Assembly: GCA_018065815.1 (NCBI GenBank)
Contig: JAGHSP010000280.1
Coordinates: 1 to 13,027, forward strand
Direction of reading: 5' to 3'
DNA length: 13,027 nt
Source of the DNA: Candidatus Sodaliphilus limicaballi
GTDB lineage: Bacteria > Bacteroidota > Bacteroidia > Bacteroidales > Muribaculaceae
Shown: positions 1 to 6,751 of the stretch, one piece after another
Position numbering within the stretch: the stretch's first letter is position 1
How the letters are laid out: each line of letters starts with the position of its first letter
Program-made: the position numbers and the translations under genes
The notes under the pieces: generated by a model
What the model was told of the DNA's origin: nothing
Databases searched by the model: none
What the model saw: the letters and a program-made list of their open reading frames with translations, nothing else

Positions 1-5
1 TTATT

Positions 6-32
6 AAATCTGTGTTATCAGTGAAATCTGCG
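6..32. repeat. Three imperfect 9-nt tandem copies (AAATCTGTG-like)
   Basis: Three consecutive 9-mers are visible: AAATCTGTG (6-14), TTATCAGTG (15-23) and AAATCTGCG (24-32). Short ATCTGTG-type tandem repeats like this are scattered between genes in many bacterial genomes, in my recollection often near GxxExxY-type genes. No such gene lies inside the window, so this may be the edge of a repeat that extends to the left, or a remnant. It lies upstream of the dipeptidase gene but does not look like a promoter element. Confidence 0.45.
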
Positions 33-94
33 CGAGGACTCCGCAAAAAAAAGTTATTGGTGAATAGTATTGTAGAAAGAACAAAAGATTTTAT

Positions 95-886
95 ATGAGA
101 AAATTAGTACTAACTTTAACTTTGCTGGCAACTTTGCTGGCAACGGCAAGCGACATAAAAGACCGCAGCGACCTGCACGAAGTAATCAATCAGGCCGCCA
201 CGATTGTTGCTACACGTGTTCCTGGCAACACCGAGATAGGCGCCAGGTCAATGTCGCCCGATGATCCCTCTGGTTTTGTCGTGATCACCGACGTTATTCC
301 CGACGCGATTATCGAACCGCGCTACTATTCCAACTACAATTTTGTGGGCAGCCGTGTGGACGGGTATCTCGAACCCATTGCTCTGTGCACACGCGAGGCA
401 GCGGCAGCGCTGAAACTCGTGGCCAATGACCTGCGTGAAAAAGGATATAGGCTTAAAATCTATGATGCCTACCGCCCACAGTGTGCCGTTGACCACTTCG
501 TGCGGTGGACAGCCGACCCCGACACATCGACCCGAGCCGATTTCTACCCCCTAACACGAGTGAAAAAGACTTTGTTCCCCCAATACATAGCCCGCAAGAG
601 CGGCCACACCAAGGGCAGCACCCTCGACCTCACTGTGGTCGATGCAAGCACTGGCGAGGAACTTGACATGGGCGGCACGTTTGACTTCTTCGGCAACGTG
701 TCACACTACAAATACCGCCACATCACCCGCGAGCAGAAAGCCAATAGGCGACTCCTACACGACACAATGGAACGACACGGTTTCAAGCACTACCCCGACG
801 AATGGTGGCACTTCACCCTCAAGAACCAACCATATCCCAACACTTACTTCACTTTCCCTGTCACACAAGACTCATTACCCCGATAA
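95..886 (+). CDS. Secreted D-Ala-D-Ala dipeptidase, VanX/DdpX-like (peptidase M15D)
   Basis: This is a 263-residue zinc dipeptidase that would cleave D-Ala-D-Ala, a peptidoglycan building block or recycling product. The M15D signature is complete: R127 in the DAYRPQ motif, the zinc ligands H171 and D178 in SGHTKGSTLD, and E236 plus the third zinc ligand H239 in DEWWHF. Residues 1-18 form a basic-then-hydrophobic signal peptide without a lipobox Cys, so the enzyme is probably periplasmic, whereas classical VanX is cytoplasmic. The hydrophobic core of the signal comes from a perfect 12-nt tandem duplication (118-141) encoding LLAT twice. No vanH/vanA ligase or sensor kinase is nearby, so a role in cell-wall turnover or dipeptide scavenging fits better than glycopeptide resistance. 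The ATG at 95 is the natural start; upstream only a weak -7-like TAGTATTG (65-72) is seen. The gene stands alone and ends just before a terminator. Confidence 0.9.
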   Translation: MRKLVLTLTLLATLLATASDIKDRSDLHEVINQAATIVATRVPGNTEIGARSMSPDDPSGFVVITDVIPDAIIEPRYYSNYNFVGSRVDGYLEPIALCTREAAAALKLVANDLREKGYRLKIYDAYRPQCAVDHFVRWTADPDTSTRADFYPLTRVKKTLFPQYIARKSGHTKGSTLDLTVVDASTGEELDMGGTFDFFGNVSHYKYRHITREQKANRRLLHDTMERHGFKHYPDEWWHFTLKNQPYPNTYFTFPVTQDSLPR

Positions 887-892
887 AGCACG

Positions 893-927
893 AAACACCC
901 GAGTTTGGAACTCAAACTCGGGTGTTT
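893..927 (+). terminator. Intrinsic terminator after the dipeptidase gene
   Basis: A perfect 15-bp inverted repeat, AAACACCCGAGTTTG (893-907) and its complement (913-927), flanks a 5-nt loop. It begins 6 nt after the stop codon of the dipeptidase. The 3' arm ends in a short T-rich stretch (GTGTTTATT). Because the stem also ends in AAAC on the other side, it may serve in both directions, stopping the long minus-strand gene run that ends at 946. Confidence 0.85.
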
Positions 928-945
928 ATTCCTAGTGCAACCAGA

Positions 946-1497
946 TTATTGCAAATCGCCTGCTATACACTTTACTATCAACGGCATGGCATCAGATGAG
1001 AGACGATGCGTGCCTGGGATAGTGGAAGTGGGCAGATGCGCTTCCATGCATGGACGGTAGGTGTTGCCCAGCAGTTCGTCGTGCTCGGCCATGAAGCAGT
1101 GGCTGCCAGCTGGCAAGTGGTCGAACACGCGTGATTCAAACGGCCCGTAGCTGGCGATTAGCTCTGGAGTGGGCACAGGTTTGCCAGGCAGGGGCTTCAG
1201 TTTGGCAAGTTCGACAGTGGGCACAAGGCAGGGATTGACGATAATTTTCTTGCTATCCACATTGAGGCACAACGCGAGGAAAGCCCCGAGCGACGACCCC
1301 ATGACCACTTCAATGTTATGTTCTTTGATTTTCTCTTCAAGGAACGCCAGGGCTGCCGCACAATCGCGTTGCGGATAGTCGAAACACATCACCTCATATT
1401 TATCACAAGGCAAGAACTGCTGTAATTTTCCCACGGTGCTGCTCATGGGCGAGCCGCCGTAACCATAAATGTATAATACCTTTTTCTTTGCTTCCAT
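946..1497 (-). CDS. YqiA-like alpha/beta hydrolase (UPF0227 type esterase)
   Basis: This 183-residue cytoplasmic protein has the small alpha/beta-hydrolase layout of the YqiA/UPF0227 family. It opens with a beta strand and an oxyanion-side YGYGGSP loop (residues 10-17). The nucleophile elbow GSSLG (67-71) gives Ser69; the likely acid is Asp140 in AEHDE, and the His is His164 in PGTHR. The length matches the family. The family members known to me act as short-chain esterases or thioesterases, and the natural substrate is unclear. The ATG at 1497 follows the stop of the HD-MsrA gene by 24 nt, with no promoter box in between, so it is probably the last gene of the long minus-strand run. The bidirectional hairpin at 893-927 lies just downstream. 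Confidence 0.8.
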   Translation of the reverse strand: MEAKKKVLYIYGYGGSPMSSTVGKLQQFLPCDKYEVMCFDYPQRDCAAALAFLEEKIKEHNIEVVMGSSLGAFLALCLNVDSKKIIVNPCLVPTVELAKLKPLPGKPVPTPELIASYGPFESRVFDHLPAGSHCFMAEHDELLGNTYRPCMEAHLPTSTIPGTHRLSSDAMPLIVKCIAGDLQ

Positions 1498-1521
1498 AAT
1501 TGTTTAGGTAAATAAGCCACC

Positions 1522-2457
1522 TTAAAATTTTTTGATGCGGAAATGGCAATAGGGAGCTCCACCGGTTTTTTCGTAGTAACGCTGTTGGTACTCCTCGCCT
1601 ATCCAGAACGGAGCACGGTCGAGAAGCAAGGTGTTAACCACATGCCCCTTGCTGCGAAGCAAATCAATAACTGCCTGTGCCTCGCGGTGTTGCTGGTCGT
1701 CGGCAGCAAAGATGCAGCTGCGGTACTGCGGACCTATGTCCTCTCCCACCCCGTCGGTCTGTGCCGGATCGTGGATTTCAAAGAACACCTTGCACAAGTC
1801 GGTGTAACTTACCCGCTGGGGGTCATACTCGATGAGCACAGCCTCCACGTGGCCGGTGGCATGGTCGCGCACCTGGGCGTAGGACGGGAATTGCTCCTCT
1901 CCGCCAGTGTAGCCCACAAGGGTGCGAGTGACACCTTCTATCTTCTCCATCTCGTGTTGCACGCCCCAGTAGCAACCACCGGCAAACACCGCTGTCGCCA
2001 CGCCGGCTTGCTCCTTGTATAGGTCGATGCGAGAACATTTCTCCACTGCTGCCTTGACCATTTCAAGCGCAGGCCCGTGCTTGGCTTGCAGGTCGGGATA
2101 GGCCTTGCCTCGGGCGTAGTTGTGACGCAAGTCATTGTATTTCACCTGCAAGGCGATGGGATTGCCAGAGTCGATGATGCGTTGCACGTATTCGTAATAA
2201 TCTTCGCCCTCGCCATGAGTGAGCAGGCGCAAGGCATTAACCACTCCCACGGGAATGCCTGCCGCGAGCAGGTCGTCGTGAGTGTAGCAGGTGTCTTCTA
2301 CCACGTCATGCAGGAACCCTGCCATGCGCTCCTCGTCGGTGTGTCCCATGAGCCCCACCGTGAGCGGATGCAGGATAACGGGTGCCCCGTCGCGGTCGGT
2401 CTGGCCAGCATGGGCCTTGACAGCAATCCCTAGCGCAATATCTATTGCATTTCCCAT
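1522..2457 (-). CDS. Fusion: HD hydrolase (Mesh1/RelA-SpoT hydrolase-like) + MsrA methionine sulfoxide reductase
   Basis: This 311-residue protein has two enzymatic domains. Residues 1-145 resemble the small HD hydrolases of the Mesh1/SpoT-hydrolase group: H16, the H30-P31 pair in the PVILHP motif, H50-D51 and E54-D55 in LHDVVED, and D109 in KYNDLRH. These match the metal ligands and catalytic ED pair of (p)ppGpp 3'-pyrophosphohydrolases. Residues 155-311 are MsrA, which reduces methionine-S-sulfoxide: catalytic Cys162 in GCYWG, then GYTGG, TGHVEAV, FFEIHDPAQ, QYRS and a C-terminal YCH with Cys304, a candidate resolving Cys. The usual VCSG stretch of MsrA is replaced by VRDH. No signal peptide is seen, so it acts in the cytoplasm. 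The single frame has no stop between the domains, so the fusion is real unless there is an assembly error. The start ATG lies 6 nt after the stop of the upstream secreted-protein gene (TGATAA overlap), which suggests translational coupling. Confidence 0.9.
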   Translation of the reverse strand: MGNAIDIALGIAVKAHAGQTDRDGAPVILHPLTVGLMGHTDEERMAGFLHDVVEDTCYTHDDLLAAGIPVGVVNALRLLTHGEGEDYYEYVQRIIDSGNPIALQVKYNDLRHNYARGKAYPDLQAKHGPALEMVKAAVEKCSRIDLYKEQAGVATAVFAGGCYWGVQHEMEKIEGVTRTLVGYTGGEEQFPSYAQVRDHATGHVEAVLIEYDPQRVSYTDLCKVFFEIHDPAQTDGVGEDIGPQYRSCIFAADDQQHREAQAVIDLLRSKGHVVNTLLLDRAPFWIGEEYQQRYYEKTGGAPYCHFRIKKF

Positions 2458-2463
2458 GATTTA

Positions 2464-3078
2464 TCAGGGCATGTAAGAGCGGTGAATCTTCACCACCTTG
2501 CCGTTTTTAACAGTAATTGTTGTGTTCAACACGCAGAACTCGTGGCTCCAACTGGTCTTGAGGTAGTTGCCTATGTTCTGACCCAGTACATTCTTCGACT
2601 TCATGGGGTCACCGTCGATACCGTCGTCCCTCATCTTTGCCGAAACGGGAACAAACAGAGTCGTTGTGCCCTGGCTTGTATAGGTGGGGTAATCGTCATC
2701 ACCACACACCACATAAGTGTCGGCAACCTGGGGTTCCAGGTAGAGACATCCCTCTTCATTCTCGTTGATGGTGTAGTGCCCGTCTTCTACTTTGACCGAT
2801 TTCACGTCGATTACGCCATCACCTGTGATAATGTTATCACCCGGCTCGATTTCAGCCAGCAGCTTGCCGTCATAAACATCGACAGTGAACACTTCGAAGG
2901 TGATATAATACCCCTTTGCGGTAGTCTTCACTGTAGCAGGATCGAATGCAACGGGATAAGTGCCGTCATCAAGCTTGGCAACATTAATCCCCGTTTCGTT
3001 TGGACGCAAAATGCCCACACCAGCCATAGCGCTGATGTTAAGCATTGCAACTAATAGGGAGAGAATTGTTTTTTTCAT
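2464..3078 (-). CDS. Secreted protein of unknown function
   Basis: I do not recognise this 204-residue protein. It has a clear type I signal peptide (MKK, hydrophobic stretch to about residue 18, cleavage after ...SAMA). It has no lipobox Cys and no further membrane segment, so a periplasmic or secreted location is expected. The mature part is acidic and rich in beta-prone segments, with Asp/Gly-rich turns and several Cys (around residues 111, 125 and 182). It ends in a TVKNGKVVKIHRSYMP tail. It sits in the same-strand run, 22 nt after the YjbQ-family gene and 6 nt before the HD-MsrA gene, so co-expression with redox and repair enzymes is likely. The opposite strand carries a long open frame here (2482-3054), but the signal peptide and the gene packing favour the minus strand. 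Confidence 0.75.
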   Translation of the reverse strand: MKKTILSLLVAMLNISAMAGVGILRPNETGINVAKLDDGTYPVAFDPATVKTTAKGYYITFEVFTVDVYDGKLLAEIEPGDNIITGDGVIDVKSVKVEDGHYTINENEEGCLYLEPQVADTYVVCGDDDYPTYTSQGTTTLFVPVSAKMRDDGIDGDPMKSKNVLGQNIGNYLKTSWSHEFCVLNTTITVKNGKVVKIHRSYMP

Positions 3079-3100
3079 AGATAATATAGTTTAGTTTAGA

Positions 3101-3517
3101 TTATTCACCTATTATTGTCGCCACCACTCGACGGGGACCGCCGTGGTCACGGAACTCACACAAATAGACTCCTTGCCAGGTGCCAAGGTTTAACCGGCCT
3201 TGCGAAATGGGGATAGTGAGACTCACGCCGCACAGGGTGCTCTTGGCATGCGCGGGCATGTCATCGAGTCCCTCAAAGGTATGGTCATAGTAGGGTTCTC
3301 CCTCGCGCACCAGTCGGTTGAATATCTCGTTCATGTCAGTTCGCACATCGGGGTCAGCGTTTTCGTTTATCGAGAGCCCGCAGCTGGTGTGCTTGACAAA
3401 GAGGTTGAGAATACCATATTTGGGCAACGGACGGGGCAACGCTGCGATTATCTCACTGGTGACAAGATGAAACCCTCGCGGCCGGGCATTCAGTACAAAT
3501 TCAACCTGCTGTATCAT
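3101..3517 (-). CDS. YjbQ family protein (UPF0047, secondary thiamine-phosphate synthase type)
   Basis: This 138-residue protein has the full UPF0047/YjbQ signature: KHTSCGLSINENADPDV (42-58) with His43, then DDMPAHAKS (85-93) with His90, TIPISQGRLNLGTWQG (101-116) and LCEFRDHGG (119-127). The length matches the family. E. coli YjbQ has a weak, probably secondary, thiamine-phosphate synthase activity, and the true role of the family is not settled. It is a soluble cytoplasmic protein. Its ATG overlaps the stop of the nitroreductase gene in an ATGA (3514-3517), which implies coupled translation. No thiamine gene is seen nearby, so the genomic context gives no support for a thiamine role. Confidence 0.93.
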   Translation of the reverse strand: MIQQVEFVLNARPRGFHLVTSEIIAALPRPLPKYGILNLFVKHTSCGLSINENADPDVRTDMNEIFNRLVREGEPYYDHTFEGLDDMPAHAKSTLCGVSLTIPISQGRLNLGTWQGVYLCEFRDHGGPRRVVATIIGE

Positions 3518-4020
3518 AAGCGAGTAACAATATTGTTAATATCTTTGCGTTTTTTTCCTGCGATTTCGCCATCAGGATAACCCACAGCCACAATGACGGC
3601 GGGTTCTTCGTTTTGCGCCATGCTCAACGCATCGTGGAGCATAGGGGCATCAAAGTTGCACACCCAGCACGACCCCAGGCCGCAGTCGGCAGCAGCAAGG
3701 CACAGATGCTGGGCAGCGATGGCAATATCGATGTTGCCATGAGGCTTGCCATCGAGCTGACGCACCCACTCTTCGTCATGACGCACCGAGCACACGATGT
3801 AAAGCGGCGCACCCTTGAACCACTCGCGGTCATAACTCCGCTGAACAGCAGCACGCGCATCAGCACCTTGCACGACATAGAAATGCCATGGTTGGAAATT
3901 AACCGCCGAAGGCGCCATGCGGGCGCATTCGAGCATATAGTCTATTTTTTCGTCCTCTACCTGACGGGTAGTGAAACTGCGCACCGAGGCACGCTGCAAA
4001 GTCAATTCTTTAAACGTCAT
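3514..4020 (-). CDS. Nitroreductase family FMN oxidoreductase
   Basis: This is a 168-residue short-type nitroreductase, expected to be a flavin-dependent NAD(P)H oxidoreductase and usually a homodimer. The FMN-binding start is present as R10-x-S12-x-R14 followed by APSAVNFQPWHFYVV (36-50). The conserved core helix and turn IDIAIAAQHLCLAAADCGLG (97-116) is followed by SCWVCNFD, and the C-terminal VAVGYPDG (145-151) is typical. The substrate cannot be told from the sequence; members reduce quinones, nitroaromatics or flavins. It overlaps both neighbours by four bases: its ATG lies over the stop of the rhodanese-hydrolase gene (4017-4020) and its stop over the YjbQ start. The three genes therefore form a coupled block. 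Confidence 0.92.
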   Translation of the reverse strand: MTFKELTLQRASVRSFTTRQVEDEKIDYMLECARMAPSAVNFQPWHFYVVQGADARAAVQRSYDREWFKGAPLYIVCSVRHDEEWVRQLDGKPHGNIDIAIAAQHLCLAAADCGLGSCWVCNFDAPMLHDALSMAQNEEPAVIVAVGYPDGEIAGKKRKDINNIVTRL

Positions 4021-5084
4021 TGATACTGTCTTATTCTTACGTCAATATCGGTATTTTTCAGCAATTCCACTGCTTGGATTATATCGGTAGTTCCGTAGTG
4101 GTAAGGGAACAAAACCTTGGGGTTAACCATGCGGGCTGCGTGGTCAAGCTGGTTCACAGTCATAGTGAAGGGAAGATTGCAGGGAAGGAAAGCAACATCC
4201 ACATCTTTGATTGAGTTCATCTCATCAATATCCTCGGTGTCGCCGGCAATGTAAACGCGGAATCCATCGAAATCCAGAACATATCCATTGTCACGACCTT
4301 TGGGATGGAACTGCTGCTTGTCCACCGAGCTGTTGTAGGCGGGAACTGCTTTTACTGAAAGGCCTAAAACCTCGGTTTCATCGGCATTTTTCAGCACCTG
4401 GCCCACACCTCCCAGCAACTCGCTGCTGCGGGGATTGGTGATGAGAATGGTGCCCTGCTTTGAGATTGCCGCGATAGCATCTTTGTCGAGGTGATCGTGG
4501 TGCTCGTGAGTGACAAGGATAACATCGGCCTTGGGCAACAAGCTATAATCGGTCACAGGAGGAATTGCCTTACCCACGGGATCAACATACACCCACTTGT
4601 CGCCAAACTGGATGCGGAGGCTACCGTGCTTGATGCAACACATCTTCACCATGGTGCCACTGGGCGAGAGAAAAACATCGGTTTCCTCGCGGGTTACAGG
4701 TTTCCCAGCTGCTGTCCAGCCATTGTACCCGCTTTCAAGTTCCACCACATCATAGCCAGCAGCGGCAAGTATTTGAGCTGCCTTCTTGCTACGGTTACCG
4801 CTGCGGCAATACAGGGCGATTGTCTTGCCTTGCGGCAGCACCTCACGAGCGCGCACCTCAAAATCGTTGTTTAGCACGTCTATGCAAGGAGCTTCGGCCA
4901 AGTGTCCCTCGGCATATTCTCCGGCAGTGCGCACGTCAAGACGCACCACAGCGGGATCGCTTATCACTTTTTCGAACTCATCGACAGGAACACTGCGGAA
5001 TTCTCCCGATTGTTCCGTCGCTTTGCACCCTGTGAGGGAACCTAGCATCGATATTATTCCCATAAGAAAAATTTTTAGTTTCAT
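4017..5084 (-). CDS. Lipoprotein with N-terminal rhodanese and C-terminal UlaG-like metallo-beta-lactamase-fold domain
   Basis: This 355-residue protein combines two catalytic domains. A lipoprotein signal ends in LTGC (Cys20), so it should be anchored outside the inner membrane. Residues 27-130 form a rhodanese (sulfurtransferase) domain with active-site loop CRSGNR, Cys93. Residues 143-355 form a metallo-beta-lactamase fold with HEHHDH (His193, His195, Asp197, His198), HPKGRDNGYVL (His260), GDTED (Asp282) and PYHYG (His329). The second domain looks like the UlaG/lactamase_B_3 group rather than glyoxalase II or ETHE1. Known persulfide dioxygenase-rhodanese fusions have the metallo domain first, so the order here is reversed. 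The sequence suggests coupling of thiol or persulfide chemistry to a hydrolase or oxygenase step; the substrate is unknown. The start lies 7 nt downstream of the PepSY-like gene's stop, and the stop overlaps the nitroreductase start. Confidence 0.9.
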   Translation of the reverse strand: MKLKIFLMGIISMLGSLTGCKATEQSGEFRSVPVDEFEKVISDPAVVRLDVRTAGEYAEGHLAEAPCIDVLNNDFEVRAREVLPQGKTIALYCRSGNRSKKAAQILAAAGYDVVELESGYNGWTAAGKPVTREETDVFLSPSGTMVKMCCIKHGSLRIQFGDKWVYVDPVGKAIPPVTDYSLLPKADVILVTHEHHDHLDKDAIAAISKQGTILITNPRSSELLGGVGQVLKNADETEVLGLSVKAVPAYNSSVDKQQFHPKGRDNGYVLDFDGFRVYIAGDTEDIDEMNSIKDVDVAFLPCNLPFTMTVNQLDHAARMVNPKVLFPYHYGTTDIIQAVELLKNTDIDVRIRQYQ

Positions 5085-5091
5085 TGCTTAT

Positions 5092-5508
5092 TTATATTTC
5101 GATTATCTTGTATTCCAGACCCAGGAAATTGCCCTGCTTGTCAAATTTTATCTTGGTTTTACCATACAATTCCACCTTGTAGCCATAAGTTTCATGCTCA
5201 ATCTTGACGATAGTGCGCCCCATGTAATTATCGGCAACGTACTTCTTGATTGCGGCAGGCACTATCTCGGCAGGCACACCGCCCGGGTCCTCAACCGATT
5301 CCCACTGTCCCTGGGCATCGAGTTCAATCTCCACGTCGCCCGTCAAGCGAATCTCACACCCGCCGTCATCGTCACTTGTGTCGCACAAGAGGATTTCCAT
5401 GTCGGGATAATAACGGCTAGCGAAGTCCTTGCCCGCCTGCGGAATACCATCACCGCACGACGTGAGCAGGAATAATACTACTGCTATGATTGCCGTCTTT
5501 TTCATCAT
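5092..5508 (-). CDS. PepSY-like lipoprotein
   Basis: This 138-residue lipoprotein has a signal sequence ending in LTSC (Cys18). Its mature part resembles the PepSY-like (PF11396-type) proteins of Bacteroidota, small periplasmic or surface beta-strand proteins whose ligand is unknown. An internal duplication is visible: residues 51-73 (CEIRLTGDVEIELDAQGQW and following) and 110-132 (YKVELYGKTKIKFDKQGNF and following) share the pattern strand, then K/D-hydrophobic strand, D-x-Q-G-x-(W/F). A helix at about 80-97 sits between them. Two adjacent ATG codons (5508 and 5505) could start it, with no effect on the signal peptide. It lies 28 nt after the MFS gene and 7 nt before the rhodanese fusion gene, within the long run. 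Confidence 0.85.
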   Translation of the reverse strand: MMKKTAIIAVVLFLLTSCGDGIPQAGKDFASRYYPDMEILLCDTSDDDGGCEIRLTGDVEIELDAQGQWESVEDPGGVPAEIVPAAIKKYVADNYMGRTIVKIEHETYGYKVELYGKTKIKFDKQGNFLGLEYKIIEI

Positions 5509-5536
5509 TAAAATCTTTTGTTATCTCGTACTATGT

Positions 5537-6694
5537 TTACTTTTTTTCTTTGCCACAAAACGCCAATATCGCAAACACCGACGACAGCAGCGCTCCGGCT
5601 ACAAATGTTATTGCTGTGCTATACAAGATGTTACCCATGCCCATTACAGGAGAAACGACTCCACCCACCAGGAAACCCGCCGCCACCGAGAGCGACGATG
5701 CCGTGCCCGCCTGGTCGCGGGCGCTGTCGAGTGCAATGGTGGTGGATGATGTGAGTGTGATGCCCATGAATGTGAGCATGAGACACACCGCCACCTCGTA
5801 ATAAACAAAGCCCAAGTCAAACAACAGCGTAGCAGCCACAATGGCGGTGAACACTAGCATGCCCACGCAACTCACTCGCACACCTGCCCTAGCACTAGGC
5901 AATGCCGCTGCCAGTGCAGCACCCACACCGATAAAAATGCCATTTATCGCAAGCGTGACGCCAATATATTCGCCCATACCATATCGAAGTGCGATGAACG
6001 CCGACGATGCCAGGTTGCCGAAGAGCAACACCTCGGCTGTGGCCTGCTGCAAGACCATGCATATAAACTTGCGGTTCTTGAAAACAGCGACAAATCGACG
6101 AAAAACATCGGTAAAACCGTGATTACTGCGCTTGGTGGCAGGCAACGACTCCTTGAGCATGAAGCATCCCACGGCAAGCACGATGCCCACGCCGAGCATC
6201 ACTGCAAACACTCCTCGCCAGCCAGCAATACTCACCATGGCACCGCCCACCATAGGGGTGACAATGGGCATGATGCCATTAACCACATTGATCACAGCCA
6301 TTGCCTTCAGCAGACTGCGTTCGGCAAATGAGTCGGTGGCCACTGAACGAGATATCGCGATGCCACCGGCCGCCGTGAACCCTTGCACAAAGCGCAATGC
6401 CATGAACAGATTCAACGATGTTACCGGCAGAATACAGGCAGTTGAGACCACAAATAGCCCCATTGACACAAGCAACGGGCGACGACGTCCCATGGCATCG
6501 CTCAACGCGCCCCACATGAGCGTGCCTAGCGACAACCCCAGCATGCCGGCGGCAAATCCGCCTTGAACCATAGGTTCGGACACATGGAAATAATCTACCA
6601 GCGACGGCATTGCCGGTGAGAACAAGTTGTTGACAACAGTGGCCAACGCTGCCAGCAACCCCAATATTATGTATAGAAATATCGAATTATTCAA
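5537..6694 (-). CDS. MFS drug-type exporter, Bcr/CflA-like
   Basis: This 385-residue inner-membrane protein has about 12 predicted membrane segments. It shows MFS motif A between segments 2 and 3 (GALSDAMGRRR, 62-72) and the RFVQGFTAAGGIAISR stretch (101-116) typical of the Bcr/CflA proton-driven drug efflux group. A substrate cannot be deduced. The start is unusual: the codon at 6694 is TTG, there is no in-frame ATG between it and the upstream gene, and the first in-frame ATG (residue 29) would delete most of membrane segment 1. TTG is therefore the best start. The gene begins 57 nt after the AraC regulator's stop with no -7 box between, so it is probably co-transcribed with, and controlled by, that regulator. 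Confidence 0.9.
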   Translation of the reverse strand: MNNSIFLYIILGLLAALATVVNNLFSPAMPSLVDYFHVSEPMVQGGFAAGMLGLSLGTLMWGALSDAMGRRRPLLVSMGLFVVSTACILPVTSLNLFMALRFVQGFTAAGGIAISRSVATDSFAERSLLKAMAVINVVNGIMPIVTPMVGGAMVSIAGWRGVFAVMLGVGIVLAVGCFMLKESLPATKRSNHGFTDVFRRFVAVFKNRKFICMVLQQATAEVLLFGNLASSAFIALRYGMGEYIGVTLAINGIFIGVGAALAAALPSARAGVRVSCVGMLVFTAIVAATLLFDLGFVYYEVAVCLMLTFMGITLTSSTTIALDSARDQAGTASSLSVAAGFLVGGVVSPVMGMGNILYSTAITFVAGALLSSVFAILAFCGKEKK

Positions 6695-6751
6695 TGTTAC
6701 GTTAGTTTTAGTTATGTTAGATTTGTAATGAGAACGGGGACGGCAGAGGGT

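Noticed and set aside
95..886. Vancomycin resistance locus
   Set aside because: Only a VanX-like dipeptidase is present; there is no VanH, VanA/B ligase, VanS/R or VanY, and the enzyme carries a signal peptide.
1543..2022. 159-codon open frame on the + strand
   Set aside because: It is a shadow of the MsrA domain, which has a full catalytic signature on the minus strand.
2482..3054. 190-codon open frame on the + strand
   Set aside because: It lies opposite the secreted-protein gene, whose signal peptide, MKK start and tight packing in the minus-strand run are convincing; the + product shows no family pattern.
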